From NCBI GenBank assembly GCA_022732315.1, contig JAIJUV010000105.1, positions 1 to 8,353 on the forward strand: a DNA stretch of 8,353 nt. Direction: 5' to 3'. The notes beneath the pieces are model-generated. The model worked only from the letters and a program-made list of their open reading frames with translations, had not been told where the DNA came from and did not search any database. The DNA is from Prevotella sp. Its GTDB lineage: Bacteria; Bacteroidota; Bacteroidia; Bacteroidales; Bacteroidaceae. Made by a program: the position numbers and the translations under genes. This document shows positions 7,467 to 8,353 of the stretch, in pieces. The stretch's first letter is position 1. Each line of letters opens with the position of its first letter.

Positions 7467-7572
7467 AATTGTCTTTTTTAGGTTTAACTATATTTTGATT
7501 TATTTCTTTTCTAACACGATTTATACTTTCCTAATCATAAAAAAGTAGTTTGCCAGTTATTCCCCGAAACAG
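7467..7572 (-). promoter_or_regulatory. 106-base AT-rich leader of the lipoprotein-susC-susD run
   Basis: This gap separates the TIM-barrel stop from the lipoprotein start and is the largest internal gap of the run, so it is the likeliest place for a promoter. I could not find a clean Bacteroidota promoter (TAnnTTTG near -7 with TTTG near -33) on the minus strand. The nearest candidates are the AT-rich strings tatgatta and tataaatc. The 18 bases before the ATG read aacctaaaaaagacaatt on the minus strand: A-rich with no Shine-Dalgarno, as is normal in this phylum. A TTTTTT run on the minus strand (plus-strand A-run at 7539-7544) has no strong stem before it. Read-through from the TIM-barrel gene therefore remains possible. 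Confidence 0.3.
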
Positions 7573-8353
7573 TTACCTCTCTTGAAATACCTGTTTTAGG
7601 TAAGCGATGTTTCTACCGAAATTATATTTCACGTCTCTTACCCTCTTTACATCACGGCTCCGCTCTACCACCAGCCAGCCGCTCCATTTCATCTTGTCAA
7701 GCGTCTTCCTGATTTTCGGAAGATTAATCTCCGGGTCTTCCTGGAGATTTACGCTATCTGTATTGGAAGCATGTATCTGGACGATACGCTGGGCACCCAA
7801 CTTCCGGAGTTCCTTGCAGATATCACGATGATGATCGGCTGCATCCTGGAAATTGTAGTAGACCTTAATCTGACTGCTGCCTACTTTCTTCAGCAGTTTC
7901 TTATCAAACTTAGCATCCATTCCTGTTCTGATACCGATGATGATACCCTCCTGCTTTGCCATCTCACCGGCCGTACGAAGGCGAGAAACCATCTGCTTGT
8001 ATGCTGCACAGCCTTCCTGCTGCCAGTCTTTTCCGCTACCTCCGAGTGGAAGGAAAGCCACCTTGCTGCCAAAGAGTTTCATCGTTAGGAAACAATCTTT
8101 CAAAAGGTCTTGATAATTATCACGAGTCCGGAAACTCTGAGCGAAGAAGCCACTCATCGCCATAGAAGGAACAGCTACGCCATACTGGCGGGCTGCAGCC
8201 TGAAACTTTTCTGCCTGTTGTGGTTCTCTAAGCTGGTTATCAAATAACACGCGTTTGCCCAATCCGCCCATGTCAACCTCAACGCCATCTGCTCCTAATT
8301 CATGAGCCAGTTTAAACTCGCCCAGCTTCTGACGTTTCAGCATCATCCAGTCG
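7573..8353 (-). CDS. Xylose isomerase-like TIM-barrel protein (sugar phosphate isomerase/epimerase family), 5' end outside window
   Basis: The visible 259 codons resemble the AP-endonuclease-2/xylose-isomerase-like TIM-barrel family, whose members isomerise, epimerise or otherwise act on sugars and inositols using a bound divalent metal. The first in-window ATG (8346) is unlikely to be the start. The frame stays open to the window edge, and the residues before it read DWMMLKRQKLGEF, which matches an internal first-strand segment of Bacteroidota homologues, so the gene is partial. Numbering from the 8346 ATG, recognisable strands are ADGVEVDMGG (19-28), KVAFLPLGG (95-103), IIIGIRTG (135-142), KVYYNF (161-166), RIVQIHASN (187-195) and GWLVVERS (223-230). 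The C-terminal half keeps a His (H192) and a Glu (E228) at the spacing of metal ligands. The other two expected ligands appear as R140 and N165. It lies 106 bases upstream of the glycan-import genes on the same strand, so a link to the same pathway is plausible but unproven. Confidence 0.82.
   Translation of the reverse strand, partial: DWMMLKRQKLGEFKLAHELGADGVEVDMGGLGKRVLFDNQLREPQQAEKFQAAARQYGVAVPSMAMSGFFAQSFRTRDNYQDLLKDCFLTMKLFGSKVAFLPLGGSGKDWQQEGCAAYKQMVSRLRTAGEMAKQEGIIIGIRTGMDAKFDKKLLKKVGSSQIKVYYNFQDAADHHRDICKELRKLGAQRIVQIHASNTDSVNLQEDPEINLPKIRKTLDKMKWSGWLVVERSRDVKRVRDVKYNFGRNIAYLKQVFQER

Noticed and set aside
7545..7553. Bacteroidota -7-like string tagtttg on the plus strand
   Set aside because: It points away from the genes present, lacks one base of the TAnnTTTG consensus and has no plus-strand gene to serve.
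8344..8346. ATG at 8346 as the start of the TIM-barrel gene
   Set aside because: The frame is open upstream to the edge, and the preceding residues DWM continue the conserved first strand, so the real start is outside the window.

Overview
The window looks like part of a Bacteroidota chromosome, most plausibly a gut Prevotella/Segatella-type organism. It carries a SusC/SusD glycan-import pair. Its lipoproteins have SPII signals followed by acidic residues. Translation starts have A-rich leaders and no Shine-Dalgarno sequence, and base composition is moderate. The genus is inferred from overall feel, not from a marker gene.

All four recognisable genes lie on the minus strand and read from the right edge to the left. 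At 8353-7573 is the 3' part of a xylose-isomerase-like TIM-barrel protein (sugar phosphate isomerase/epimerase family), whose N-terminus lies beyond the window. After a 106-base gap come three closely packed genes. These are a surface lipoprotein with an Ig/FN3-like domain followed by a right-handed beta-helix-type region (7466-5949, DUF4957/DUF5123-like), a SusC-type TonB-dependent transporter (5922-2611; gap 26 bases) and a SusD-type glycan-binding lipoprotein (2574-385; gap 36 bases). The spacing indicates one transcript for the last three.

The likely job is capture and uptake of a plant or host glycan. The beta-helix lipoprotein and SusD would bind oligosaccharide at the cell surface. SusC, capped by SusD, would move it across the outer membrane using TonB energy. 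The TIM-barrel protein would act on a sugar, if it is functionally linked and still catalytic. The DUF4957/DUF5123-like protein hints at pectin (a polygalacturonide), but no lyase, hydrolase or regulator lies in the window, so the substrate is an inference.

The leftmost 384 bases contain no convincing gene. They hold a cluster of repeats and hairpins: a perfect 9-bp hairpin, a degenerate 27-base direct repeat, a 22-base tandem duplication, and an imperfect GC-rich hairpin placed where a terminator for the susD transcript would be expected. I see no mobile-element gene, tRNA, rRNA or CRISPR array. The window reads as a fairly typical polysaccharide-utilisation locus. Its least ordinary points are the gene order (surface lipoprotein before SusC), the altered metal-ligand positions in the TIM barrel, and the repeat-rich downstream region.
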